Source: Eudorina sp. 2006-703-Eu-15 (lineage: Eukaryota > Chlorophyta > Chlorophyceae > Chlamydomonadales > Volvocaceae). From it: 64,000 nt of DNA. Where the stretch lies: the NCBI GenBank assembly GCA_003117195.1, contig BDSI01000001.1:434001-498000 (forward strand), given 5' to 3'. A model generated the notes under the pieces. It saw only the letters and a program-made list of their open reading frames with translations, ran no database searches and was not told the origin of the DNA. The position numbers were made by a program, and so were the translations under genes. Below are positions 1-8,729 of the stretch, one piece after another (the stretch's first letter is position 1; the number at the start of each line of letters is the position of its first letter).

Positions 1-1834
1 CCCGCTTGACACGCAATACCTCATCGTACACTGGCATCTGCAGTGTGTTGTGCACCGCGGAACGGCGCACGTACACGTAGTCGCCCGGCGCGAACTCCAC
101 AGTCGGCGGTCGGTACTTGCCCGACCGCACGTGAGCATAGCGGCGGGTGTCCCGATGCTGGGCGATCAGTAGGTTGGCCGCCGCGATGGGGGCATGCCGC
201 TGCAGCAGCGCGGCGCGCTCGTGCAGTGCAGCCGCGTAGGCCCCCACCGCGTCTCGTCCAGTGAATCCCAGCGGCTCCGCCAAACGCTCCCGCACAGCAG
301 GCGGCACGACCGGAGGCACGCCGAACATCAGTTCGTATGACGAGTACCGAGTCGAGGCCTGTGGCGAGCAGCGGTAGGCAAGGGCCAGCCAGGGCAGTTG
401 TAGATCCCAGTCGTCCGTACGCCCCGTCTCCTGGCAGTGCTTGCGTAGTGCAGCCTTGACGACCTGCACCAGCCGCTCGGCGGCCCCATCTGCCTGGGGA
501 TGACCGGCCGAGGTGAGGCGGTGGTCGACGAAGCATTGCCGCAGCAGCTGCTGGAAGGCACCCTGGAATTCGCCGCCACGATCAGTGACCACCTCGGCTG
601 GGGCCGAGAACCGAGCCACCAGCTCCAACAGGCCACGTGACGTCTCCTCAGGTTGCTTGTTCCGAAGGGCGTAGAACTCCGCGTGTTTTGTGAAGTGCTC
701 GACGCACACCATGACGTAGATGTAGCCATGAGGCGCCGTCGGGGGCAAGGGTCCCGCCAGGTCTACACCCCAGCGGTAGAACATGCCCCTGATGGCCAAA
801 GGCTGCAGCTGGACCGGTCTCGCCACACCGCCACTGTTGGTCATATCGCACAGCTTGCAGCCGCGCACGACCTGTTGGACAGTTTTCCGCATGCGGTACC
901 ACCAGTAGCCCAGCTGCACCAGCGCCAAAGTTCGCCGAACACCCAGGTGGGCCACCGTGTGAACCTGTCGAACGATGCCCTCTCGATCCTTGGGCTGCGG
1001 ACAGACCCGCGTTGAGCCATCGCCACAGACTCGCAGCAGTTGGTCCCCCGTCCACCGGTACAACGCGGCCCTTCTGAGCACGCGCCGCTCCGGTTGCCCA
1101 TCCTCCGCCGTGACCCCCACCGGCGCGCCCTGAAGGTACGCCAGTGTTGACGCGTCGCACCACACGTCAGGGTCTGAATCTTCTGAGACGGCGCCTTCTT
1201 GCGCCTCCACGGCCGACGCAATGCCAGCCGTGGCCATGACCACCGCCAGCCCAGGCGCTCGCTGTGAAAGCAGAGCGCAGGCCAGCGGCGTAAGCAAATC
1301 ATCCCAGTCCGCCGCCGCCGACAACCAGCATGTCGCCGTGGTGGCAACAGCAAGTGCCGGCAGCGGCGGAGCCGTCCCTGCCGCCGGACCCGTCACCGAC
1401 CCCTCAGGAATCGGCGGCGACAGCCCGCTTCCCCCCCCCCTGCGGTAAGGCAGGTAGATGCCTCGCCGCAGGATACTGCAAGTCATGTGGCGTGATGAAA
1501 GCGCGATGAAGCGCCATGCAGACAGAGAGGAGGGACTGAAAGACCGGCGGCGGAGACGACAGCTCCAGCAGCTCCAGCTCCAGCTCCAGCAGAGTGTGCC
1601 GCGACGTCCGCAGCCAGAAGCCAGCCGCAGCGACATAATCGGCTGCAGCAGCCCGGCTGGGAGTGCGGTTAGGCCCCACCCGCAGCGGCGTATCCGTGAC
1701 CGAGAGCGGCGGCAGCGCCACCCATGGCCGGCCAGGAATGTCGATCGCCGCGCGCGTAGGGCGGAGCCAGTACGGGGCAAGCGGCCGCCGGGCACCGCCC
1801 GGCGGGCAACAGCACGGCCAATGAACGCGCCTCT
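1..1834 (-). CDS. Integrase of the Gypsy element (partial, runs off the left edge)
   Basis: This frame is open from the codon after a TAA at 1835-1837 to position 1, with no ATG requirement. It contains an H2C2 zinc module (HTVAH...CKLC, about 855-965) followed by the DDE core. The first Asp codon starts at 763 (WGVDLAGP), the second at 583 (VVTDRGGEF) and the Glu at 478 (HPQADGAAERL). The D-x59-D-x34-E spacing is typical for retroviral and Gypsy integrases, so the triad is intact. The frame is -1 relative to RT and overlaps it by 166 nt. Upstream of about 1440 the translation is Arg/Ser/Trp-rich and unconvincing, and a third frame (1404-1721) reads better there, so the region between methyltransferase-like domain and integrase probably carries indels. 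A ten-base C run at 1432-1441 is one candidate site. Confidence 0.88.
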
Positions 1835-4800
1835 TTAGGGCGCAGCTGCTGCAGACAGTGTTGTAGATGCACCGCGTTCGCCAAGTTAGTGTACAGGCAG
1901 CTCAAACGATGAACAGCCGCGCCAGTGCTGGCAGCGTCCAAAGTCGAGGGCAGGCCGAACGGCCACCCAGCTTCGGGCGCTTCGTTGTCGCAGATGAAGG
2001 GGCCCTCCAAGACGAAGGCCGGCGGCGGTAGGTGCCGCTCTCTGCGATAGTGCTGCAAACCCCCTACGAAACGGGTAAGGTGCTCTGCGCGCCATTGAGT
2101 GCCCCCCCCCCAGCTACCTACTACTAAGCACACTGTAGAATCCCCCAGGCCCAGAGCCTCCACTGCCGCTGCGGAGGCTGCCCAGTGCAGCAGCTGATCT
2201 GGCGTGTCGAACGCAGGCACCAAACCCTCATCCCATGCCCTAGTGGCCAGCTGCCCGTCAAAATGCAAACCCCATATCGGCACAAGCTGTGCAACGGCGC
2301 TTCGCTCACGCGCGTCGCAAGAAAGGTGCACGTATCGCTGTACCCTAAACCCAAGACTCAAACATGCCAGGAGGCCAGAAGCCAGGCCACCCGGCAGCTC
2401 CACAACTACTATCCCTTCTCCCCCCAATGCTGCTGGAAAGAAAACGTGCTGAACGAGCGCTGTGTTGACGCCCAGAATCTCGCCAGTGTCGGTGCGAAGG
2501 CGCAAAGGCAGCGCCGTGAGAGCACGCAGCCTGCGCAAGGCCACGAGCTCGTTGCGTACGAGTGCAACAGACGACTGAAGAGTCGTATCACCAGCAACCG
2601 GCGGCCCCGAAGGGCCGCTAGTCGCCGGCTCCCCGGCGGCAGGTTGCCCCGCCGCCAAGGCCTCCAGCTCCCCGGCGGCGGGCTGCCCCGCCGCCAAGGT
2701 CGCCAGCGCGTCGTCAGCCGCCAGCTCCGATATTGCCATTACAGGCAACCCCTCGCCAGCCACAGCGCACACCACATGCACGCACCAGAGAGCGGCTCGA
2801 GCCGCGGGCACTGGGCCAGCAAAGTGAACGAGACCGGCCAACGGGCCTGCAGCCTCTGGAGTGGCGGCGAGCCCACCGGCCGGGTCCTGCAAGTCTCGCT
2901 GGGCGGAGTAACGCCGAGCCAGCACCATTGAGCACGTGGCAATTGCAGCCAGATGCGTGACAACAGCAGCCGGCGCCGGCCGCCCCTCAGGCGCGCGGGA
3001 ATAGGCGTAGAGCGGCCAGGTCGTGCCCGGGTACTGCACCAACACCGGGGTCGCACGCAGCTGATCGCCCTCCTCATCCACGCGAGCCCCGGTGCCGTCG
3101 TGCGACGACGGCAGCGGATGACGGCTCAACGCATCGGCGTTCTGGTGAAGCTTGCCCGGCCGGTGCGCCACATCAAAGGCAAATCCCTGCAGCTGAAGAG
3201 CCCACCGGGCATATTGCGCCGGCAGGCCATCCTGCTGAGACATGAGCCAAAGAAGCGGTGCATGATCGGTGACCACCGTGAAGTAACGAGACGCCAAGTA
3301 GTGGTAGAACGTTCTGCACGCCCAGACCACCGCCAGGAGCTCGCCCTTGTAACTGTTGTACCGCCGTTCATGAACGTTGAGCGACCGCGAAACCGCCGCG
3401 CAGAGGTACTCACGCCCTTCATCGTCGAGTTGACCCAAGATGCCGCTGATACCAACCCCAGAGAAATCCGTGTGCAAGATAAGCGGCCTGTCGGGGTGCA
3501 CCCGCCGCAACACAGGACCATCCATCTGAGTGTAGATGCGCTTGAGCTCATCCAACGCCGCCTGTTGCGCAGGGCCCCACGAGTCGGGCTGCCACACGTA
3601 TTTGGTGCTCGTGAGCGGATTGAGCGGCGCTGTGATGTCAGCGAAGTGCGGGACGAGCCCCCTATAGTAGGAGAACATGCCCAGCAGCCGCCGTACACCC
3701 CCAGACGACGTCGGTGGTTCCAGCGCCAGCAGGGCCTCCACCTTCGCGCGCGTAGGCGACAGGCCGCGCGCCGACACCATGTAGCCCAGGAACTCCACCG
3801 AGTCGCCGCCAACCAACGTTTTCTCGGGATGAAGCCGAATGCCAATGTCGTGCAGCATCGCAAAGACGAGCTTCAGGTGCTGCAGGTGGTCCTCCGCTGT
3901 GTGGCTGAATACGAGCAGGTCATCCACGTAGCAGGCGACAAAGTCCTCCAGGCCGTGCTTGCGAATGGCGTGATCCATGACCCGTTGGAAATGCGCGGTT
4001 GCGTTGCGGAGGCCGTACACAAGCCGCTTGTACTGCATCAACCGCCGGCGCCACCAGAAGCTGGTGCGCTCCCGGTGTTCTGGCGCCAGAGGGATCTGCA
4101 GGAAGGCGGCCCGGCAATCCATCTTGGTGAGCCACGTGGCATCCCCGACTTGTTGGAACAACTGCTCCGGGAGAGGTGACAGGTGCAGATCAGGGAGCGT
4201 GGCCGCGTTCAACTCCCGAGCATCCTGACAGAAGCGCCGTTGTGTCCAGGTCCCGTCCGCTGCCCTCTTGGGCGGCAGTGTGGAGTTCATGGCGTACGCG
4301 CTGGACCGGCTCTCCTCGATGATCCCGGCCTCTAGCAGCTCCTTGCAGGCAGCGTCCATCGCCGCGTACTCCTCCGTGCTGTGTGACCGTGGCCGTTGAT
4401 AGATCGGACGCTGGTGGGCAAGGTCGATGCGGGCGGGCCCCACCTCACCGCAGTACTCCCCCAGGTCTCGCATGCTGCGCGCGAATATGTCTGAATGCCG
4501 GTCGACCAGCTCCTGGAAGCGCTGCCGCAGCTCAGGCGTCATCTCAGGCCGATCGCAGAGCAGCCATTTGCCCTCCGTGACCGTGTACGTGGCCTCAGGC
4601 GGAAGGGCCCGCCGCCCCTCTGGCGTGAAATCCGCCGGCTGCAGCAGGTCATCATCGTAACCGTAGTCGCTGCCTGTGTCGGAGTCGGGATCTTCAACCA
4701 ACACAGGCAACCAGGCGGCGGGGGCCCGATCCCCCGCCGCGTGCTGTGCTGCACTCATGGCGAGCCGCCGCCCCCTGCGCCGGGGGGCGGCTGCTGTGAG

Positions 4801-4854
4801 AACCCGAAGGCAGGTGCCGCGGAGCTGGCCGAGGCGGTGTGCAGAACTGGCCAT
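1669..4854 (-). CDS. Pol: reverse transcriptase, RNase H and methyltransferase-like domain
   Basis: 1061 aa from an ATG at 4854. The RT domain spans about residues 140-410: motif A contains KMDCRAAF (D246) and the catalytic YVDD is at 309-312. RNase H follows with all four acidic residues visible: D463 (HTDFSG), E505 (GELLAVVWA), D530 (VVTDHAPL) and D574 (NADALSR). A spacer with a duplicated LAAGQPAAGE unit (about 720-745) leads into a cytosine-methyltransferase-like domain (about 790-1000). The integrase is absent from this frame and lies in the overlapping -1 frame beginning at 1834. The last ~55 residues (Ala/Gly-rich) may be out-of-frame translation beyond a shift point. RT and RNase H look catalytically intact. 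Confidence 0.93.
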   Translation of the reverse strand: MASSAHRLGQLRGTCLRVLTAAAPRRRGRRLAMSAAQHAAGDRAPAAWLPVLVEDPDSDTGSDYGYDDDLLQPADFTPEGRRALPPEATYTVTEGKWLLCDRPEMTPELRQRFQELVDRHSDIFARSMRDLGEYCGEVGPARIDLAHQRPIYQRPRSHSTEEYAAMDAACKELLEAGIIEESRSSAYAMNSTLPPKRAADGTWTQRRFCQDARELNAATLPDLHLSPLPEQLFQQVGDATWLTKMDCRAAFLQIPLAPEHRERTSFWWRRRLMQYKRLVYGLRNATAHFQRVMDHAIRKHGLEDFVACYVDDLLVFSHTAEDHLQHLKLVFAMLHDIGIRLHPEKTLVGGDSVEFLGYMVSARGLSPTRAKVEALLALEPPTSSGGVRRLLGMFSYYRGLVPHFADITAPLNPLTSTKYVWQPDSWGPAQQAALDELKRIYTQMDGPVLRRVHPDRPLILHTDFSGVGISGILGQLDDEGREYLCAAVSRSLNVHERRYNSYKGELLAVVWACRTFYHYLASRYFTVVTDHAPLLWLMSQQDGLPAQYARWALQLQGFAFDVAHRPGKLHQNADALSRHPLPSSHDGTGARVDEEGDQLRATPVLVQYPGTTWPLYAYSRAPEGRPAPAAVVTHLAAIATCSMVLARRYSAQRDLQDPAGGLAATPEAAGPLAGLVHFAGPVPAARAALWCVHVVCAVAGEGLPVMAISELAADDALATLAAGQPAAGELEALAAGQPAAGEPATSGPSGPPVAGDTTLQSSVALVRNELVALRRLRALTALPLRLRTDTGEILGVNTALVQHVFFPAALGGEGIVVVELPGGLASGLLACLSLGFRVQRYVHLSCDARERSAVAQLVPIWGLHFDGQLATRAWDEGLVPAFDTPDQLLHWAASAAAVEALGLGDSTVCLVVGSWGGGTQWRAEHLTRFVGGLQHYRRERHLPPPAFVLEGPFICDNEAPEAGWPFGLPSTLDAASTGAAVHRLSCLYTNLANAVHLQHCLQQLRPKEARSLAVLLPAGRCPAAACPVLAPPYARGDRHSWPAMGGAAAALGHGYAAAGGA
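1855..2487 (-). other. Degenerate DNMT-like (C5 cytosine methyltransferase) domain inside Pol
   Basis: Pol residues about 790-1000. VVVELPGGLASGLLACLSLG (817-836) resembles the SAM-binding motif I of DNMT3-type enzymes (acidic-hydrophobic-x-GG-x-GxGL, then a helix and LGF). LVVGSWGGGTQ (910-920) sits where motif IV (PC, or WECQ in related algal proteins as I recall them) is expected, and the catalytic Cys is absent. FVLEGP (947-952) replaces the ENV of motif VI. LDAASTGAAVHRLSCLYTNL (972-991) matches the 'DA..(S/G)..AHR.R..(W/Y)(T/G)NL' block near motif VIII. The order and spacing fit a DNMT fold whose catalytic residues have been lost. The assignment rests on motif reading only. The alternative is another Rossmann-type methyltransferase. 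Confidence 0.65.
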
Positions 4855-7800
4855 CGGACGACGACCGGCAAGGATAGCGGTTCACGGCCCTGCGGCCGCA
4901 GCAGCAGCTGCTCCGAGCCCTCCTGTGTGTCGAGCATGAACCTCGTGGGGTAGATGGCCCGCATGCCCAGCAGCAACTCGTACGCCTCTGATCCTTCATC
5001 TGCCACAACCATGGCCGGAACCCGTACGGTGTACGCTTCGGGGGTGCCTGCTGCGAAGTGGAGAGGCAGGTCGCCACGCACACGCCCCAGGAGCGAGTGC
5101 CGCCCCTTTGACGTGGTGACCGTGAAATCGGGATCAGGGTCGTAGGCGAGGCCACTGCGGTCCGCCAACCGCTTGGCAACCAGCACCGGCGCGCTGCCTG
5201 TGTCGATCAGCACCTCGCGAACAAGCACCCCTGCGACCAGCAGTCCTTCGGCAGGCATCGTCTGTTGTAAGTACGGCAGCGGCTCCACCAAGGACGACCA
5301 CCCGCCCACCGCTGAGTGCGAGGTCGCCTGCCCGAGGGAAACGCCGGGCGCCGCACCGGGGTGCGGCGACGCCGGCGCCACCGGTCCCGGACCCGCGCGA
5401 AGCGCCCTGAGGCGGTCTTGGGCAGCCTGGCACAACTGGATGATGGGGTCCAGCGGGTGCAGGAGCTCCTCTACTGCTGCGGGGTCGCCAGCCGCTACCG
5501 GCGTGGCGGGGCGTAGCAGATGGGCGACTTCAGCAGCAGGGACCCTACCAGGCTTCTGTTGGAACCCGGGCGGCATGCGCTCGGCGACCGTGGCGGTGAC
5601 GGGGCAGACGGCGTAAGCACCGAAGGGCAATGGTATCGGAGGCGGTGGGGGCGGAGACGGCGTGGCAGCTACCGTCATGGCCGGCCAGTTGGCGCCGGGG
5701 GCTTGTCCTTGATAGTGCACCGGCGCCGAGCCGGGCGGGCCAGGCGGCGGGGCGTACGGCAGATGGGTAGCCGGGTAGGCTGGCGCCGCTGACGCCGCCA
5801 GGGACGGCGCAGTGTGTGACGGCGCCAGCGACGGAGGGCCAGCCGGCACAAACCCCGCCTGCCGCCATGCTTGGACGTGCACGGGGACGGGTGCCGCTGC
5901 TTCAGAAACAGCGGAAGAAGGGAGTTGCTGCGCGGTGACGAAGCCCTCCATGCGCGCTATCTGCCCCTGCAAGCGCGCCAGCTGCTGCGTGACGGGATCC
6001 GGCGCGACCGGCATGGCAGGGGCCGGCAGGCTGTTGGCCAGGTCGGCAGGAAGCTTCCGGCGCCGCCGTGCCTCGTCCATCCGCTGATACATGTCCTTCA
6101 GGAGAGCCTCCGGGTCGGCAGCAATGCGGGCCGCCGTCACCTTGCACTGGCGCTGCTGGTGCCCGTTGCCAGTGAAGGGGTGTAGCCGGCAGGTCTTGTC
6201 CTGATGCGCCACCCAGCGCCCCCGCGGGCAGACTTGGTCTGCCTTGGCTGCCGCCGCGTGTGAGACGCCGCCGCCGGCATCCTGCGGCGGTTGCACCGCG
6301 CCCCCTGTGTTGCCGCTCTTGGCCTTGGCTCCTGTCGGCGCCAGCTGCTGCACCGGGACGGTGATGGTGCGTCCCCGACCGCCATGGCTGCTGGTGCCGC
6401 CGGGGGTGGTGGCTGCGCCGTCGGAGCGGGCCTGCAACCCGGCGGTGCCCCTAGCTGACACTAGGCCCCCCATCGCGACGTTGACATCGTCCATGTTCAG
6501 TTTGTTCCAGGTGCCCGCCGCCTGCCGGTCCTCCTTCCATCGCTCCAGGAATGTGTGCCCCGCCAGCGTGTTGATAGACGAGTTGATGAACTTCTGAGCC
6601 TTGACCACTGCTCGGTGCGTCTCTTTCGGGAGCAACGAGAACTGGCTGTTGAACTGGGTGATGACCGCGGACGGGTCAGCACCGGGCGGGTACGTCCAGG
6701 CCTCAAACTTTTCCACCAGGATGGCGGTGTTCGGAGAAGTGACGCGTTGCACGTCATCGAGCCAGAAATCCACGAAGGACCGAGCACCCTCTCTGGCGGC
6801 TTGGCCACGGTACACCTGATGCACTCCACCGTCGGCCAGATATTCCGCATAGTGCTGGTCAAGCAGTTCGCCCAGCTTTTGCTCCGAGTAGTACAGCCGA
6901 GGCGGGCTGGCGGGCTTGAGGAATGTTGTCACTAGCACCGTGACGACGTATTTGTAGTCCGCCCCTTGGCGTCGCGCGCAGTCGGGGGCGCCCAGGGCGG
7001 TGACCAGGTAGTTTTCCACATGGTTGCGGAAGTTCACGAACTCGGCGGCGGTACCGTCGAAGGAGTACTTGACTTCATGTGAAGTCGGGCGAAGCAGCTC
7101 CCATGACGTGTCTGCCTTGGCCACAATCCGTCCAGACTCGCGATGCGTGGTGGCAGGGGCGGCTGAGCCTGACTGCGCCGCAGCCGGGGGGGCAGGCCCT
7201 GAAGAGCCGAGAGGTGGTGGTCCAGGCGGAGTTGGAGGCGGGGTCGGCGGAGGCGGTGGCGGCGGTTGCGGGGGCAGGGGCGGCGGAGGCGGTGGCGGCG
7301 CAGGCGGGGCGCCGCCAGCAGGCGGGGGTACAGGCGGCGTCGGCGGGGGAGGCCCAACCCCGGCCGAGAGCCAGGGCGCCGGCCTGCTCCCCGCCGCAGC
7401 CGTGGGCAAGGACGTGCGGCGGGGCAGCCGCGGGTAGCGAGGATCCAGGTAGTGGCGTAGCTCCACCCAGTACAGCTCCTTCTCCAAGCAGGCCTGCTGA
7501 GAGGATGCGTACGGCACAAAAGCGCGAATGAGTGAGCAGGTCCACCGCGCCGGGTCATCCTCCGTGGGGTCCGGAAGTCCCAACAGCTGCTCGGCAGTGG
7601 GCGTCTCAGGGAGGAAACGCAGCAGGGCATGAGCGAACATATGCCGGCTCGCCCCATCAGATGCAGCATCACGCTGCGTCTGCGCAACTATGAAATCCAC
7701 CTGTCCAACTGTCCAAAGCAGCGCCCTGGGTTCTGCCGGTCCCGGCCCGAAACAAGCGGCGTCTAGTGCGACCGTACGCCACCAAGGATTGCCATTGTCC

Positions 7801-8618
7801 CCCTGCGACTCCCGCTGCGCAGGCGTTGCACCCACGGCTGCCCTCGCATAGGGGACACGCCCAGTGTCCCTCAATATCGCCTCCCCTTGGCCATCCCGAG
7901 CCCCCCACTGCGGTGCTGTGTGCGTGGGGCGTGGCGCCCCTTCACGGAGAGATGAAGCGGGCCGGATCTCGGGATTCTGCCCTGTCACGCCTTCCGCCAC
8001 TGCCTCGGCCCGGCCCCCAACACGCGGCGTCGGATAGCCGAAACCCGCTGAGGGGGTCGCGTTGCCCCCTGTGCCAAAACCACCAAACCCAGCATAGAGC
8101 GTGGAACCCAGACCCGTGTGCCCGACACCCTCAAACCTCCCGCCGGTCAGACCGGCCTCCTGAGCGGAGTAGTAGTCTGTCCAAGGCGGGGTCTCCTCGA
8201 CGGGCAACCGCCGCGCGCCGCCTGCGAGTGCGCGTTCTCGGGCAGGCGACGGCTGGACGGTCTCCCCGCCGCCGCTCGGTGCGACGGCGAAGTGCTGCAC
8301 GGGGGCGGCTGGCGCAGCGTCCACAGGTGCCGCGCCTGCCGCCACATGTGCCGCCGCTGCCGCCGCGTCGCCCGCGGCCTGCAGCCCGTCGGCGGCAGCC
8401 CGTTGCAAGGCCTCCTCAGCGCCCGCGGCCCGGGCGGCCGCGGCCTGGTCGACGGCGGCCAGCGCCGCCGCAGCCTGCGCCGCCGCCGCGGCGCGGGCCG
8501 CCCCCGCGGATGCGGGGCTGTCAATCCGTCTCTCAAAGTCCGCCCAGTAGTCATCAGGGTCTGCTGCTTGCGGTGACTCAGGGCGGCTGCCGAAGCCACC
8601 GCGCGCAGCAGCCGCCAC
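4755..8618 (-). CDS. Gag polyprotein with C-terminal aspartic protease
   Basis: This is the capsid precursor and protease of the retrotransposon. The first ~90 residues are Ala-rich. A proline-rich stretch lies at about residues 413-476. A Gag-like helical region follows (about 513-713, with FDGTAAEFVNFRNHVENYL). A Cys/His-rich segment at about 793-823 (CPRG...HQDKTC..H...H...C) may act as the nucleocapsid finger. The protease active site is DTGSAP at about residue 1139, with a downstream hydrophobic-Gly element (ELLLGM), as in retropepsins. The coordinate 8618 is a GTG codon. The frame is open up to 8726 and has no ATG until about residue 330, so the true start is unknown (spliced leader, non-AUG start or lost ATG). 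The 3' end overlaps the RT frame by at least 100 nt, in a -1 relation. Confidence 0.85.
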   Translation of the reverse strand: MAAAARGGFGSRPESPQAADPDDYWADFERRIDSPASAGAARAAAAAQAAAALAAVDQAAAARAAGAEEALQRAAADGLQAAGDAAAAAAHVAAGAAPVDAAPAAPVQHFAVAPSGGGETVQPSPARERALAGGARRLPVEETPPWTDYYSAQEAGLTGGRFEGVGHTGLGSTLYAGFGGFGTGGNATPSAGFGYPTPRVGGRAEAVAEGVTGQNPEIRPASSLREGAPRPTHTAPQWGARDGQGEAILRDTGRVPYARAAVGATPAQRESQGDNGNPWWRTVALDAACFGPGPAEPRALLWTVGQVDFIVAQTQRDAASDGASRHMFAHALLRFLPETPTAEQLLGLPDPTEDDPARWTCSLIRAFVPYASSQQACLEKELYWVELRHYLDPRYPRLPRRTSLPTAAAGSRPAPWLSAGVGPPPPTPPVPPPAGGAPPAPPPPPPPLPPQPPPPPPPTPPPTPPGPPPLGSSGPAPPAAAQSGSAAPATTHRESGRIVAKADTSWELLRPTSHEVKYSFDGTAAEFVNFRNHVENYLVTALGAPDCARRQGADYKYVVTVLVTTFLKPASPPRLYYSEQKLGELLDQHYAEYLADGGVHQVYRGQAAREGARSFVDFWLDDVQRVTSPNTAILVEKFEAWTYPPGADPSAVITQFNSQFSLLPKETHRAVVKAQKFINSSINTLAGHTFLERWKEDRQAAGTWNKLNMDDVNVAMGGLVSARGTAGLQARSDGAATTPGGTSSHGGRGRTITVPVQQLAPTGAKAKSGNTGGAVQPPQDAGGGVSHAAAAKADQVCPRGRWVAHQDKTCRLHPFTGNGHQQRQCKVTAARIAADPEALLKDMYQRMDEARRRRKLPADLANSLPAPAMPVAPDPVTQQLARLQGQIARMEGFVTAQQLPSSAVSEAAAPVPVHVQAWRQAGFVPAGPPSLAPSHTAPSLAASAAPAYPATHLPYAPPPGPPGSAPVHYQGQAPGANWPAMTVAATPSPPPPPPIPLPFGAYAVCPVTATVAERMPPGFQQKPGRVPAAEVAHLLRPATPVAAGDPAAVEELLHPLDPIIQLCQAAQDRLRALRAGPGPVAPASPHPGAAPGVSLGQATSHSAVGGWSSLVEPLPYLQQTMPAEGLLVAGVLVREVLIDTGSAPVLVAKRLADRSGLAYDPDPDFTVTTSKGRHSLLGRVRGDLPLHFAAGTPEAYTVRVPAMVVADEGSEAYELLLGMRAIYPTRFMLDTQEGSEQLLLRPQGREPLSLPVVVRWPVLHTASASSAAPAFGFSQQPPPGAGGGGSP

Positions 8619-8729
8619 AGCTGCGAGCCAACCGGGCCCCCCTTGCTGTGGAGCCGCGGGGAGGGCGCGGCAGCGTAGGCGCCTGACAGCGGGACACCGA
8701 TGCTTCTCAGGCCGGCGGCGAAAAGCCTA

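Larger units (their letters stand above)
1..8726 (-). mobile_element. Ty3/Gypsy-type LTR retrotransposon, 3' part cut by the window edge
   Basis: Order on the minus strand is Gag, aspartic protease, reverse transcriptase, RNase H, methyltransferase-like domain, integrase. RT-RNase H before integrase is the Ty3/Gypsy order. The gag frame is open from 8726 to 4755, the RT frame to 1669, and the integrase frame from 1834 off the left edge. Each step from one frame to the next is a -1 shift. The 3' LTR lies outside the window, so the 5' LTR, expected somewhere right of about 8.73 kb, cannot be defined by comparison. All domain signatures are readable, so the copy is fairly young, but the three-frame layout means it is either frameshift-dependent or mutated. 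Confidence 0.9.

Noticed and set aside
2953..4179. 408-aa plus-strand frame over the RT domain
   Set aside because: Antisense of an RT with all catalytic motifs; no recognisable protein.
7766..8686. 306-aa plus-strand frame over the gag gene
   Set aside because: Arg/Pro-rich antisense shadow of the Gag frame in GC-rich DNA.
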